NCBI GenBank assembly: GCA_025458165.1
Contig: JALOTB010000046.1
Location: 1-51,136 of the forward strand
DNA length: 51,136 nucleotides
Reading direction: 5' to 3'
Source: Chromatiaceae bacterium
Lineage (GTDB): Bacteria; Pseudomonadota; Gammaproteobacteria; Chromatiales; Chromatiaceae
The notes beneath the pieces were generated by a model. The model was given only the letters and a program-made list of their open reading frames with translations, had not been told where the DNA came from and made no database searches. The position numbers and the translations under genes were made by a program. Positions 17,229 through 26,086 of the stretch are shown one piece after another (within the stretch, counting starts at the first letter, position 1; every line of letters starts with the position of its first letter).

Positions 17229-17790
17229 ACCTGCCTCCCAATGCTGCGGTTAATCTGCGGGACTGGCGGCGGTTACCCGGAGAAGAGCCGAGACCGGCTG
17301 ATCCCGCCTACCTCGGCGAGGTCTCTCGCCGCGGGCGACGAGTGCCGACGCGGGCGCTTGCCGCGGTCCGAGCCGCCCGCTCGGAGATCTTCGCGCAATG
17401 TCTATGCCAGCTTGCGCCGCCAGAGCTTCCCGCCGAGCAGCGGTGCGCAGGGAGCGATTTCCACCGCAGGCGGGGCATTTCCACCGAACCCCAGGGTTCC
17501 GCGGGGAGCCAAGGTCGCAACCTCGGTTCCCCGGTCAGCCTGGCACCACTTTTGCTTATCGCTCTGTAGGCTTGGACCCACTAGGACGACCAGTCGTCCT
17601 CATGAAGCACCGCGGCATGCAGTGCACGGCCTGGGGTTGGCCGAGTGCCAGCCATCGACCGTCGTGCTCAATGGCCGGGGTGGGGGATCGGCAGGCCCCT
17701 GACTCGCCTCCCGTGCTCGTTGTGACGGGCGGGGAGGACCAACGAGTCAGCGTCTCCAAGCCCGAGCAACAGGTATTTGGAGGAACCATC
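17229..17790. other. intergenic region with a palindrome and short direct repeats
   Basis: There is no credible gene in these 562 bp. It contains a 10-bp direct repeat ATTTCCACCG at 17457-17466 and 17477-17486, and the palindrome at 17583-17600. It is the most likely location of the promoter for the AF1514-like gene and, by read-through, the hydrogenase operon. Confidence 0.45.
17583..17600. promoter_or_regulatory. 18-bp palindrome, candidate operator
   Basis: AGGACGAC and GTCGTCCT are perfect inverted arms around CA. The site lies 190 bp upstream of the AF1514-like start. A TTGGAC hexamer sits seven bases before it. Size and symmetry fit a dimeric regulator site; which regulator is unknown. 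Confidence 0.4.
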
Positions 17791-18189
17791 ATGCAGACAG
17801 TCACGATTCCCGCCGCGCAAGCACGCGGCATCGAGGCGGCCCGTAACCAAGCCGTGATGAAGGCCCGCGAGTCCCTCAGTGAGCCCGTCGTCCTTAGCTG
17901 GCGCGACGACGAAACCGACACCATCGCCCCCGCGATCCCCGGGGCGGCCACGCCGCGGCGTTGGGAGGAATACGGCATCGCCAACGGCGGCAAGCTGGAG
18001 GTGAACGTGGGCGACGGCTACCACTTCATCTTGGGCGAGGCCGAGGAGTTCGAGGAGCCCCACGTGTTTTTTGCCAACATCTCGGACGCCGAGGGCAACG
18101 TCTATCTCTGTCTGAACGAGGCCTGCACCGAAGAGGACCGCCGGCGCATCACGGAGGGTTTCGGAAGCCTGGGTGGAAAGGGAGGATGA
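17791..18189 (+). CDS. AF1514-like small protein
   Basis: A 132-residue protein starts at ATG 17791 with GGAGG seven bases upstream. The longer open frame upstream lacks coding character. Its N-terminal part, MQTVTIPAAQARGIEAARNQ through PVVLSWRDDETDTIAP, and the following GGKLEVNVGDGYHFIL resemble the small AF1514-type proteins of archaea and proteobacteria (from memory, moderate certainty). The C-terminal 45 residues (FFANISDAEGNVYLCLNEACTEEDRR) look like an extension. No signal peptide or membrane span. It ends 52 bp before the hydrogenase beta subunit on the same strand and may be part of that transcription unit. Confidence 0.7.
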   Translation: MQTVTIPAAQARGIEAARNQAVMKARESLSEPVVLSWRDDETDTIAPAIPGAATPRRWEEYGIANGGKLEVNVGDGYHFILGEAEEFEEPHVFFANISDAEGNVYLCLNEACTEEDRRRITEGFGSLGGKGG

Positions 18190-18241
18190 CAGCACTCGAC
18201 GGAGCCCAATGCCCTCCGCAGCCGGGCATGGCGCAATCGTC

Positions 18242-19360
18242 ATGAAGGCCCGGCCGCGGTTTCTCCCGCGCGAAGCCCTCCAGTCGTTGTTCGAGGCACT
18301 GGCGGCCGGCGGCTATCGCTGCGTCGGCCCGCAAGTGCGCGACGGGGCAATCGTCTATGCGGACCTGTCCGATGCCAGCGCCCTGCCGGTCGGATTCGGC
18401 GCCCGCCAGGCCCCCGGCGAGTATCGACTGGAGGAGCGCGGCGACCAGCGGTGCTTTGCCTGGGCCAACGGTCCGCAGGCACTGAAGCCGCTCCTGTTCC
18501 GGCCCCAAGAGCCCCTGTGGCAGGCGCGGCGCGGCGCGGACGGCCGGATCCAATTCGAATCGGCCGCGGCCCCGCGCGAGCGCCGGGCGGTGATCAGCGT
18601 GCGCGCATGCGACCTGGCCGCCCTCGCGCTGCATGACAAGCACTTCCTGCACAAGGAGCGCGATCCCTGGTACGCCGCCCGACGGGCAGACCTCCTGCTG
18701 ATCGCCGTCGACTGCAGCCATCCGGCCGATACCTGCTTCTGCGTCTCAACAGGCGATGGTCCCGCCGTTGAAGGCGAAACGGACCTGGCGTTGACTGAGC
18801 TCGACCGCGGCTTCCTGGTGCGCGCCTACACTGCCGAGGGCGCCGCCCTCCGTGATGCCCTGCCGCTGCGGGAAGCGACGCCAGAGGAGCTGGACGAGGC
18901 CGAGGCACAGATTGCGCAGGCAAGGCAGAGCCAAACCCGCCGCATGCCCGACCGCAATCTACGCGACGCGCTGTTTGCCAACCTGGATCACCCGCGCTGG
19001 GCCGAGGTCGCCGAGCGCTGCCTCTCCTGCGGCAACTGCGTGGCCGTATGCCCCACCTGCTTCTGCCACACCGAGCGCGACCTGGGCGCCCTTGATGGAA
19101 CCGCCAGCACCCACCTAAGGCGCTGGGATAGCTGTTTCTCCGCCGAGCACAGTTATCTGCACGGGCGCCTGCTGCGGCCGGATACCCGCACCCGATATCG
19201 CCAGTGGCTGACGCACAAGCTCGGCGGCTGGCACGACCAGTACGGGCGCTCCGGCTGTGTCGGCTGCGGGCGGTGCATCACCTGGTGTCCGGTGGGGATC
19301 GACCTCACCGAGGAGGCCGCGGCGGTGTGCGCACCCTCCGGGGAGGGCCCGGTGCCATGA
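18242..19360 (+). CDS. hydB: group 3b [NiFe] hydrogenase, beta (iron-sulfur) subunit
   Basis: A 372-residue cytoplasmic iron-sulfur protein. The beginning, [33 protein letters not shown], is typical of sulfhydrogenase beta/AsrA-like subunits. The middle carries the VRACDLAAL and [11 protein letters not shown] elements. Two [4Fe-4S] motifs follow: [16 protein letters not shown] and [14 protein letters not shown]. It passes electrons between the NADP(H)/FAD subunit and the delta subunit. Start ATG 18242 gives the family-like N-terminus; ATG 18209 in the same frame has a GGAG four bases upstream and is an alternative. Its stop overlaps the next start (ATGA). Confidence 0.88.
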   Translation: MKARPRFLPREALQSLFEALAAGGYRCVGPQVRDGAIVYADLSDASALPVGFGARQAPGEYRLEERGDQRCFAWANGPQALKPLLFRPQEPLWQARRGADGRIQFESAAAPRERRAVISVRACDLAALALHDKHFLHKERDPWYAARRADLLLIAVDCSHPADTCFCVSTGDGPAVEGETDLALTELDRGFLVRAYTAEGAALRDALPLREATPEELDEAEAQIAQARQSQTRRMPDRNLRDALFANLDHPRWAEVAERCLSCGNCVAVCPTCFCHTERDLGALDGTASTHLRRWDSCFSAEHSYLHGRLLRPDTRTRYRQWLTHKLGGWHDQYGRSGCVGCGRCITWCPVGIDLTEEAAAVCAPSGEGPVP

Positions 19361-20191
19361 CCGGGCCGGCGCGTTCCCCCTACCTGCCCTGGGAGGCCGA
19401 GGTCGTCGGCCGCAGCCAGGAGACGCGGGACCTGTTCACCCTGCGTCTGCGCCTGACCAACCGCGGCGAGCGCGAGCGCTATACCTTCGCGCCGGGCCAG
19501 TTCAACATGCTGCATCTGCCCGGGGTGGGCGGAGTGCCGATCTCAATCGCCTCGGACCCGGCCCAGAGTGAGATCCTCGATCACACCATTCGCGCGGTGG
19601 GCCGGGTTACCCGCGTGCTGGCGGAGCTCGCACCCGGCAACCGGCTCGGCCTGCGCGGACCTTACGGGCGCGGCTGGCCCCTGCGCGAGGCGCAAGGGCG
19701 CGACCTCGTGGTGATCACCGGCGGGCTCGGCTGCGCCCCGGTCGTCGCGGCCATCGCCTACGCGGTGCAGCGCCGCGACCGTTTCCGCCGGCTCGTGATC
19801 CTCCAAGGCGTCAAGCACTCGGCGGACATGATCTGGCGCAGCCGCTACGACGCCTGGGCCCGCCTTCCGGACACCGAGGTCCGCCTCGCCCGCCAAGGGC
19901 TGGACCGGCCACAGGGGTCTGGTCACCGAGCTCTTGGACCAGGTCCGCTTCGACCCCGGCCAGGCCACCGCCCTGGTGTGCGGGCCCGAGCCGATGATGG
20001 TTGCCAGCGCGCGCCGTCTGACCGAGCTGGGCGTAGCCGGGGACCAAATCTGGCTCAGCCTGGAGCGGGCCTTCCAGTGCGGCGTCGGCCACTGCGGCCA
20101 CTGTCAGCTCGGGCCCTACTTCGTCTGCCGGGACGGACCGGTCTTCCCCTACGTCGAGATCGGCTGGCTCCTCGGCGCCAAGGGGTTCTAG
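19357..20191 (+). pseudogene. hydG: group 3b [NiFe] hydrogenase, gamma (FAD/NADP) subunit, frameshifted
   Basis: The start ATG 19357 overlaps hydB by 4 bp. The first part has [17 protein letters not shown] flavin binding, [10 protein letters not shown] and the nucleotide-binding GGLGCAPVVAAIAYA. Near 19890-19905 the frame breaks. A shifted frame continues GWTGHRGLVTELLDQV, ALVCGPEPMM and the [2Fe-2S] motif CGVGHCGHCQLGPYFVC, ending YVEIGWLLGAKGF. Total length is 3n+1 (about 277 residues once corrected), close to the family size. Without the shift the cluster domain would be lost and NADP coupling would fail. Either a genuine mutation or a base-call error in the GC-rich stretch. Confidence 0.85.
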
Positions 20192-20217
20192 CGCTCACCA
20201 GCCCGGTTACGAGACCC

Positions 20218-21039
20218 ATGCCGATGCGACCCCCGAAGATCGCCAGCCGCAAACCGCGCCTCGCCGTGCACAAGTTCAGCTCCTGCGACGGCTGCCAGCT
20301 CGCCCTGCTCAACGCGGGCGAGAACCTACTCGCCCTGGCCGAGATCGTCGACATCGTCCACTTTGCGGAGGCCGGTGTGGTGGACGAGGAGGCGGAGGCC
20401 GACATCAGCCTGGTCGAGGGCAGCATCTCGACCCCGCAGGAGATCGAGCGCGTGAAAGCTGTGCGCGCACGCAGCCGCTGGCTGATCCCGATCGGTGCCT
20501 GCGGGACGGCGGGCGGGCCTCAGGCCCTGCGCAACCTGGCCGACGCGCCGGCCTGGATCGCCGCCGTCTATCCGCACCCCGAGCACATCAGCGCCCTGCC
20601 GACCGCCACCGCCATCGCGCGCCACGTACCGGTGGACGCCGAGCTTCCGGGCTGTCCGGTCAACACCCGCCAGGTGCTGGCCGCCCTGTCCAGCCTGCTC
20701 CTTGGTGCCAGCCCGGTCGAGGAGAACGAGAAGGTCTGTGTGGCCTGCAAGCGCAAAGGGCAGGTCTGCGTGCTGGTCGCCAAGGGCGAGCCCTGCCTGG
20801 GGCCCGTCACGGTCACCGGCTGCGGCGCCCTGTGCCCCGGTCTCGGGCGGGACTGCTACGGCTGTTACGGCCCGGCCGAGAACCCCAACGTCGACTCGCT
20901 CACGGGTTGGCTGTCGGCCCGAGGGATGGACACGGAGGCGATCGCCCGGCGCTTCCAGTACCAGCAGAGCGGCGCGCCCGTCTTCCGCGAGGCGTTCGTG
21001 CAGTGGAGCAAGCGGGGTGGTCATGACAGCGGCGACTGA
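20218..21039 (+). CDS. hydD: group 3b [NiFe] hydrogenase, delta (small) subunit
   Basis: A 273-residue protein starts at ATG 20218; ATG 20224 is also possible. FSSCDGCQLALLN is the proximal-cluster CxxC motif of small subunits, and IPIGACGTAGGPQALRN and PGCPVNTRQVLAAL supply the further conserved Gly/Cys residues. The C-terminal part has extra cysteines (CVACKRKGQVCVLV, GCGALCPGLGRDCYGCYGP) for additional [4Fe-4S] clusters. There is no Tat signal, so the enzyme is cytoplasmic. It overlaps the alpha-subunit gene by 17 bp. Confidence 0.92.
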   Translation: MPMRPPKIASRKPRLAVHKFSSCDGCQLALLNAGENLLALAEIVDIVHFAEAGVVDEEAEADISLVEGSISTPQEIERVKAVRARSRWLIPIGACGTAGGPQALRNLADAPAWIAAVYPHPEHISALPTATAIARHVPVDAELPGCPVNTRQVLAALSSLLLGASPVEENEKVCVACKRKGQVCVLVAKGEPCLGPVTVTGCGALCPGLGRDCYGCYGPAENPNVDSLTGWLSARGMDTEAIARRFQYQQSGAPVFREAFVQWSKRGGHDSGD

Positions 21040-22327
21040 GCACAAAACGGTGCGGGTGCAGGTTCCGGTCCTCGCCCGGGTGGAGGGCGAAGGCGCCCTC
21101 GACCTGGTGGTGAGAGACGGGCGCATCGAGGACATCCGGCTGCGGATCTACGAGCCGCCGCGGCTCTTCGAGCAGATGCTCGTTGGGCGCGACCACCGCG
21201 AGATTCCCGATCTGGTGGCCCGCATCTGCGGGATCTGCCCGGTGGCCTATCAGATGAGCGGGGTGCACGCCGTCGAGCGCCTGTTCGGCTGCGACCCCCG
21301 GCCTTGGGTGCGCCGGATGCGACGGCTCTTCTACTGCGGCGAATGGATCCAGAGCCACGCCCTGCACATTCATCTGCTGGCGGCGCCGGACTTCCTCGGC
21401 TTCGAGAGCGCGCCCGCCATGGCCGCCCGCTACGGCGATGAGGTCCGCCGCGGGCTGCGCCTCCAAGGGGTCGGCAACCGCATCATCCGTCTGTTCGGCG
21501 CCCGCTCGGTGCATCCTGTGGGCGCACGGGTCGGCGGCTTCTGGAAGGCGCCCGATCGGCGCGAGGTGGCCGCCCTCGCCGAAGAAGTTGACCAAGTCAT
21601 CAGGGAGGCCGAGGCGCTGCTCGGCTGGACCGCGTCCCTGCCGCTGCCGGAGAACCCCCAGCCGTTCACCTGCGTCGCCCTGCGCCACCCCGATGAGTAC
21701 CCCATGATCGCCGACCATATCGTCTCGGAGGGAGGGCTCAACATCGCGGTGGATGAGTTCGAGCAGTACTTCACGGAAAGCCAGGTCGCCCACTCCACCG
21801 CCCTGCACGGACGGCACAAGGGGCTGCCCTACCTGGTGGGGCCGCTCGCCCGCCTCAACCTCAACCTGGACCGGCTCCATCCCCAGGTGCGGGACGCGCT
21901 CGGCCGCACCGGCATCCGCTTCCCGAGCCACGACATGTATCACAGCATCGTCGCGCGCGCGGCCGAGATCCTTCAGTCCCTCTTGGAGGCATCCGAGATC
22001 CTTGCCGACTACGTCCCCCAAGATCCGGCCTACCTCAGCCCCGCGCCTCGCGCCGGCATCGGCTGCGGCGCGAGCGAGGCCCCCCGCGGCCTGCTCTGGC
22101 ACCGCTACACGCTCGACCTTCGGGGACAGATCGAGGCCGCTCGGATCGTGCCACCCACCAGTCAGAATCAGGCCCGCATCGAGGAGGACCTGCGGCTCTC
22201 GCTCACCAGCCTGGGCCTCGACAAGGACGAGGACACCTTGCGGCACGCCGGCGAGATGGTGATCCGCAACTACGACCCCTGCATCTCGTGCGCGACCCAC
22301 TTCCTTCGCCTCAATTTGACCCGGTGA
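21023..22327 (+). CDS. hydA: group 3b [NiFe] hydrogenase, alpha (catalytic large) subunit
   Basis: A 434-residue large subunit. The nickel ligands are all present: RICGIC at residues 67-72 (Cys69, Cys72) and DPCISCATH at 418-426 (Cys420, Cys423). RICGICPVAYQMSG is characteristic of NADP-linked bidirectional group 3b (sulfhydrogenase) enzymes. Only eight residues follow His426, so any C-terminal processing would remove a very short tail. The likely reaction is reversible H2 oxidation/proton reduction with NADP(H). The ATG at 21023 lies inside hydD; the stop overlaps the protease gene (GTGA). Confidence 0.95.
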   Translation: MTAATEHKTVRVQVPVLARVEGEGALDLVVRDGRIEDIRLRIYEPPRLFEQMLVGRDHREIPDLVARICGICPVAYQMSGVHAVERLFGCDPRPWVRRMRRLFYCGEWIQSHALHIHLLAAPDFLGFESAPAMAARYGDEVRRGLRLQGVGNRIIRLFGARSVHPVGARVGGFWKAPDRREVAALAEEVDQVIREAEALLGWTASLPLPENPQPFTCVALRHPDEYPMIADHIVSEGGLNIAVDEFEQYFTESQVAHSTALHGRHKGLPYLVGPLARLNLNLDRLHPQVRDALGRTGIRFPSHDMYHSIVARAAEILQSLLEASEILADYVPQDPAYLSPAPRAGIGCGASEAPRGLLWHRYTLDLRGQIEAARIVPPTSQNQARIEEDLRLSLTSLGLDKDEDTLRHAGEMVIRNYDPCISCATHFLRLNLTR

Positions 22328-22776
22328 CGGTGATCGGCCTCGGCTCACCCTTCGGCGACGACCGCGTCGGCTGGCGTGTCGTCGAGCTGCTCAGCCGGCG
22401 TCTCGCCCCTGCCCTTGCCCGGGTCCTGCCGCTCGACCGCCCGGGGCCAGCCCTGCTCGAGGCGCTCGGCGGACGGGCGGAGGCGGTCCTGATCGACGGC
22501 GCCGCCACGGGAAGGCCGCTGGGCAGCATTCACCGTCTGTGTGCCGCCGAGGTCGCCGCCTCCGGTGCGAGAACCGACTCCGGTCACGGGCTGGGCCTGG
22601 CCGAAACCCTACAGCTCGGCCGGGCCCTCGGCATCCTGCCCCCGCGGCTTACCGTCTACGTGGTGAGCATCGATCCCACCGACACCGTCCACCCCGACGC
22701 CAGGCTAACCAAAGAGGTCGAAGCGGCCGCCGTGCGACTGGCCCGCGAGCTGGAGCAGGAGCTTACGCACCGCTGA
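22324..22776 (+). CDS. hydrogenase maturation endopeptidase (M52 family)
   Basis: A 150-residue protein starts at GTG 22324, overlapping the hydA stop as GTGA. The opening VTVIGLGSPFGDDRVGWRVVELL carries the GxGxxxxGDDxxG motif with the Asp/Glu residues that bind nickel in HyaD/HycI-type proteases. VLIDGAATGRPLG and the late His in DSGHGLGLAETL supply the other conserved positions. It should process or check nickel insertion of the HydA C-terminus. The longer frame upstream lies inside hydA and is unlikely to be used. Confidence 0.85.
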   Translation: MTVIGLGSPFGDDRVGWRVVELLSRRLAPALARVLPLDRPGPALLEALGGRAEAVLIDGAATGRPLGSIHRLCAAEVAASGARTDSGHGLGLAETLQLGRALGILPPRLTVYVVSIDPTDTVHPDARLTKEVEAAAVRLARELEQELTHR

Positions 22777-23194
22777 ATCGGGAACCGTGCGGGCTAGGGG
22801 CGGAGCGACCCGATCCCGCGCGCCGGCGTTTTCCGTAATCCTACGCATTGCCTGCTGCTGCGACAGCCCATAGGGTTATCGGCGGCCGCAACGTGACTGT
22901 TGGGATGCCGCCCCCCGGCAGCCTGCACGCGATCCGCGCGGGGTCGTTTACCGGTGGCTCCGCTGTTCAGCCGCTTACCGGAGAAGAACGCAAGGGATAG
23001 CCGCCCCCGCGCGGCAGATGCTGGAGGCCTCCGCGTCCGCTCTGGATGCGAGGGCTAACCGGGCGCAGCAGGCCGCGGCGGGGCAACAGACCGCCATTGG
23101 CGACGAGCGAAGGGAGTAAGTCGGTCGCCCGGCAGGAGCACCCGACCGACCTGGTTGGCTCGCGGCCTTTCCACCATCAAAGGGCCCAGACGCG
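22777..23194. other. intergenic region, no supported gene
   Basis: This is 418 bp between the hydrogenase operon and the histidine kinase. Apart from short GC-rich dyads I see no gene, RNA or mobile element. It presumably carries the end of the hydrogenase transcript and the kinase promoter. Confidence 0.4.
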
Positions 23195-23986
23195 ATGGAA
23201 AAGTACAGCCCAGTCAGGACGCGCCGACCACGAATGACGGCATCGCACGAGCGCTTCGACGAGGCGGTCCAGGCGCTGCTCGACCAGCGCGCCGAGCTCG
23301 CTCACCTGGAGAAGGCGGCGGCGCTCAACGAGCGCACGATGCGCGTCGCCCACGATATCCGCAATCCACTTGCAACCATCCAGGCGGTGTGCAGCAGCCT
23401 GATCCTGGAGACCGACGACACACACCAGCGCGAGCGCCTGGAGCTAATCAGCGCTCAGGTGGAACGCCTGACCGCGACGCTCGCCGTCGCCGTCCAGGGC
23501 GCTGGCGATGCTGACGATGCACCAGTCCCCGTCGATCTGCGGGACCTCGCCAGCTCCTTGGTCAATCTGCTTCAGTACCAGACCCGAGGCAGCATCCACT
23601 TCGCCATCCGGATCGATCCCGAGCTTCACTACCGAGCGCCCGAGCGGGGACTGACCCGGAGCCTGTACCACCTGCTGCGGAACGCGGCCGAGGCGGTCCT
23701 CGGGCATCCCGCCGCCCAGGTCATCGTCGAGGCGCACAGAATCGGCGGCGAGCTCGAGATCGCCGTGCGGGACAGCGGACCGGGTCTGCCGCCGGCGCTG
23801 CTCGAGCAGGGCCTGCGAGTCTACTCCGCCGCCCAGTCCGGCTCGGCCCTCGGGCTGTGCAGTGTCGAGCGCTTCCTGCGCGGCCTCGGCGGGAAGCTCC
23901 TGCTCGGTGAGCGGGCGACCGGCGGCGCGGAGATCCGCATGCTACTCCCGGTCGAATGCGGAGAGTCCGGCTTATCGGCGCATTAG
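23195..23986 (+). CDS. small soluble histidine kinase
   Basis: A 263-residue protein with a complete kinase core but no sensor domain or membrane span. The H-box is RVAHDIRNPLATI (His53), the N-box LLRNAAEAVLG, G1 DSGPGLPPALL and G2 SGSALGLCSVERFL. A short coiled helix (about 20-45) precedes the DHp domain. No response regulator lies next to it, so it is an orphan that probably works with a partner encoded elsewhere or senses through a bound protein. Start ATG 23195 is used; ATG 23234 in the same frame is possible. Confidence 0.88.
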   Translation: MEKYSPVRTRRPRMTASHERFDEAVQALLDQRAELAHLEKAAALNERTMRVAHDIRNPLATIQAVCSSLILETDDTHQRERLELISAQVERLTATLAVAVQGAGDADDAPVPVDLRDLASSLVNLLQYQTRGSIHFAIRIDPELHYRAPERGLTRSLYHLLRNAAEAVLGHPAAQVIVEAHRIGGELEIAVRDSGPGLPPALLEQGLRVYSAAQSGSALGLCSVERFLRGLGGKLLLGERATGGAEIRMLLPVECGESGLSAH

Positions 23987-24043
23987 TGCGTTACTCCGCG
24001 AATCCTGAGGAGACCGACCGTCGCAGACATTTCGTTGCCGTTA

Positions 24044-24089
24044 TCGTTCTCGTTGTCGTCATCCGGCAGATGCAGGACAACGAGAACGA
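24044..24089. terminator. long inverted repeat between convergent genes, probable bidirectional terminator
   Basis: TCGTTCTCGTTGTC (24044-24057) and its exact reverse complement (24076-24089) flank an 18-base loop that itself contains CAT/ATG pairing. It lies 57 bp after the kinase stop and 99 bp before the convergent DUF2189 gene's stop. There is no T-run, so the terminator role is inferred from position; a protein-binding dyad is the alternative. Confidence 0.6.
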
Positions 24090-24188
24090 GTAAACGCTCT
24101 CACGACGTTGTTTCGTTCCCCCACTGCGCCGTGTCGGCGTGATGGTCGATGTCGGCCGAGGTCCGCACCGCCGGGGCAATGGACAGGC

Positions 24189-25013
24189 TCACAGCCCGGT
24201 CCCTCCCCCTTGGCGGCTCAGGTAGGACGCCGGGAGACAGCCGGCCAGCTCGCGGAATGCCCACCAGGAGCCGTGAGCGATCAAAGGCGCCAGAACGATC
24301 AGCGCCGCAGGAAGGATACCGCCCCCAACGAACAGCAGCACCTGGCTCGTCAGGGCCCAGCAAGCGAGGGGGCGCCAATTGCGCCGCGTGAGCCGCGCGC
24401 TCGCGCGAACCGCTCCCACCAGGTCCGTATCCTGCTCACGCAGCGCGAACGTGGGGATCACCGCCACGGCCTGCATACCGAGGGCCGTAGAGACAAGGAT
24501 CACGATCAGCGCCAGCACCAGCGGTGAGTTTTGCCAGCGCAGAAGCGCAGAAAGAAGTCGGTCCAACGCCGGCACCTCGCCACTGAAGAGGAGCGCGAAC
24601 CCAAGCAGCGCCGCGTGGAGCGCGAAAACCAAGAGGAGCACGAGCAGACCGCCCACCCCGAGGAGCGCGGCCCCGCGCTCCTGAGCGCGCGATGCCGCGG
24701 AAGCGGAGCGCGGGTTAGGTCGCGGCAGACTGAGGTCCATCAGCCCCGCGGTCAGCCGCGGGGCGAGCAAAAGGGTCACGCCCGTCAAGGTGATCGCCAA
24801 CCCCAGATCCGCGATCCCACCGCCCCGGAACAACTGCCTCCAGACCCAAGCCACCGCGAAGAAGATGCCGCCGTAGCACAGGGCCGAGAGGGGCGAGCGG
24901 CACAGGCTCCAGCAACCCCCGACCAGCCAGCGCAGCGGGTAGGCGCCCCAGCGCCAGTGCGGGTGTGGCGGAAGGTCGCCCGGATCTGTGTTCTCTCTCG
25001 AGGTGATCGACAT
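24189..25013 (-). CDS. DUF2189-type multi-pass membrane protein
   Basis: A protein of 274 residues from the ATG at 25013 (MSITSRENTDPG); the open frame extends further upstream. The N-terminal WRWGAYPLRWLVGGCWSLCRSPLSAL followed by YGGIFFAVAWVW, and about six hydrophobic spans, match the DUF2189 family. One segment (GVGGLLVLLLVFALHAALLGFALLF) is a long span; the C-terminal RSARLTRRNWRPLACWAL is a typical loop-helix element. Function unknown; such genes often occur near cytochrome oxidase genes. It is convergent with the kinase. Confidence 0.75.
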   Translation of the reverse strand: MSITSRENTDPGDLPPHPHWRWGAYPLRWLVGGCWSLCRSPLSALCYGGIFFAVAWVWRQLFRGGGIADLGLAITLTGVTLLLAPRLTAGLMDLSLPRPNPRSASAASRAQERGAALLGVGGLLVLLLVFALHAALLGFALLFSGEVPALDRLLSALLRWQNSPLVLALIVILVSTALGMQAVAVIPTFALREQDTDLVGAVRASARLTRRNWRPLACWALTSQVLLFVGGGILPAALIVLAPLIAHGSWWAFRELAGCLPASYLSRQGGGTGL

Positions 25014-25666
25014 GGTAATGCCCGGCGGGGCAGGAATCCCCGACAGTCCTTGCCAAGACCCGGGCAGTTTCTGTGCCAAGCGGGGTGGCACCGCCGGTCG
25101 ACTCGCTCGGCTCGGATCCAAGCCACACCACCGCCCCCGCCACCATCAGGGGACGGCCCCACATTGGCGAGATAACGAGTATCGACGCCGCGGGAGGTCC
25201 CTCTGCTCGGCTCCCCGAGCTCGGCCGGCAGCGGGCTCCCGATCCTCCAGGCTCTCGGATAGGCCCGAGATGGGCTGGGCGGCTCCCGTTAAGCACGAAA
25301 GCGAGGGGCGCTCAGCCCGTCGTTAACGAGCCGGGGCGCCAGCGCCTCGGTTGACGGCATGGGGCAAATGCACCAGCGGTGGGGGATTCGAGCCGGATGC
25401 CGTCGCGCGCATCCGGACATGGCACGTCGGGTTAGTGCGAAACGTCCCGGGCACCCTTGGAACAGCTATTGCTGAGGATTGATAGACACCGCATTCGTCG
25501 GCGTCATGACCGCGGGGCAGCAAACCCCAGGCTTCGAACGCCCCGGCGCGTGACGATGGAGGAGCCCGAAGAGCGCCCTTTGCTGGCCCGGTGCCGATCC
25601 TTGTCATGGGGCCAACCGTTGCGCCGTTCTTTTTGGCCAGAACAGAGACCGGAGCCGAGACCCGCA
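25014..25666. other. intergenic region, no supported gene
   Basis: This is 653 bp between the divergent DUF2189 gene and the encapsulated ferritin gene. Frames here are long only because of base composition. It should contain two divergent promoters, but I cannot assign boxes with confidence. Confidence 0.35.
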
Positions 25667-26086
25667 ATGACTGACCTGTCAGAAGCCCACCACGAGCCCG
25701 TGGAGGCGTTGAGCGCAAAAACCGTCGAGATCCACCGCGCCCTGGTGTCGCTCCGCGAGGAGCTGGAGGCGGTGGACTGGTACCAGCAACGCGCCGCTGC
25801 CAGCGGCAGCGATTCGTTGCGGCGCATCCTGCTTCACAACATGCGCGAGGAGATCGAGCACGCGTGCATGTTGCTCGAATGGCTGCGGCGCAGCGACACC
25901 GACTTCGACGCCAAACTGTCCCTCTACCTGTTCACCAACGGCGGCGAGATCGTCGAGGTCGAAGAGTCACGCCAGCAGGCCAAGGAGTCACAGGCGGCGG
26001 CGGGGCCGGCCGAGCCGCTGCCCGCGTCAACCCCCGGCCCAGCGCCGTACCGTCTTACCGTGGGTTCCCTGAAGGAGGCAAAGTGA
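25667..26086 (+). CDS. encapsulated ferritin-like protein (encapsulin cargo)
   Basis: A 139-residue helical protein starts at ATG 25667. The core, LSAKTVEIHRALVSLREELEAV followed by DWYQQR and MREEIEHACMLLEWLRRSD, is that of EncFtn. The ferroxidase residues correspond to Glu in REELEAVDWY and Glu/His in EEIEHA. After YLFTNGGEI comes a flexible Ala/Pro-rich linker and the C-terminal targeting peptide LTVGSLKEAK, which docks the cargo inside encapsulin shells. EncFtn oxidises Fe2+ and works only together with the shell for storage. Its TGA overlaps the shell-gene ATG by one base, so translation is coupled. Confidence 0.95.
   Translation: MTDLSEAHHEPVEALSAKTVEIHRALVSLREELEAVDWYQQRAAASGSDSLRRILLHNMREEIEHACMLLEWLRRSDTDFDAKLSLYLFTNGGEIVEVEESRQQAKESQAAAGPAEPLPASTPGPAPYRLTVGSLKEAK

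Noticed and set aside
19204..21039. One 611-residue protein spanning the gamma and delta hydrogenase subunits
   Set aside because: The frame passes through out-of-frame sequence between about 19905 and 20200; the real gamma C-terminus is in another frame and delta has its own start at 20218.
25323..25718. Minus-strand frame upstream of the encapsulin operon
   Set aside because: No ribosome-binding site, no recognisable motif, and it overlaps the well-supported EncFtn start.
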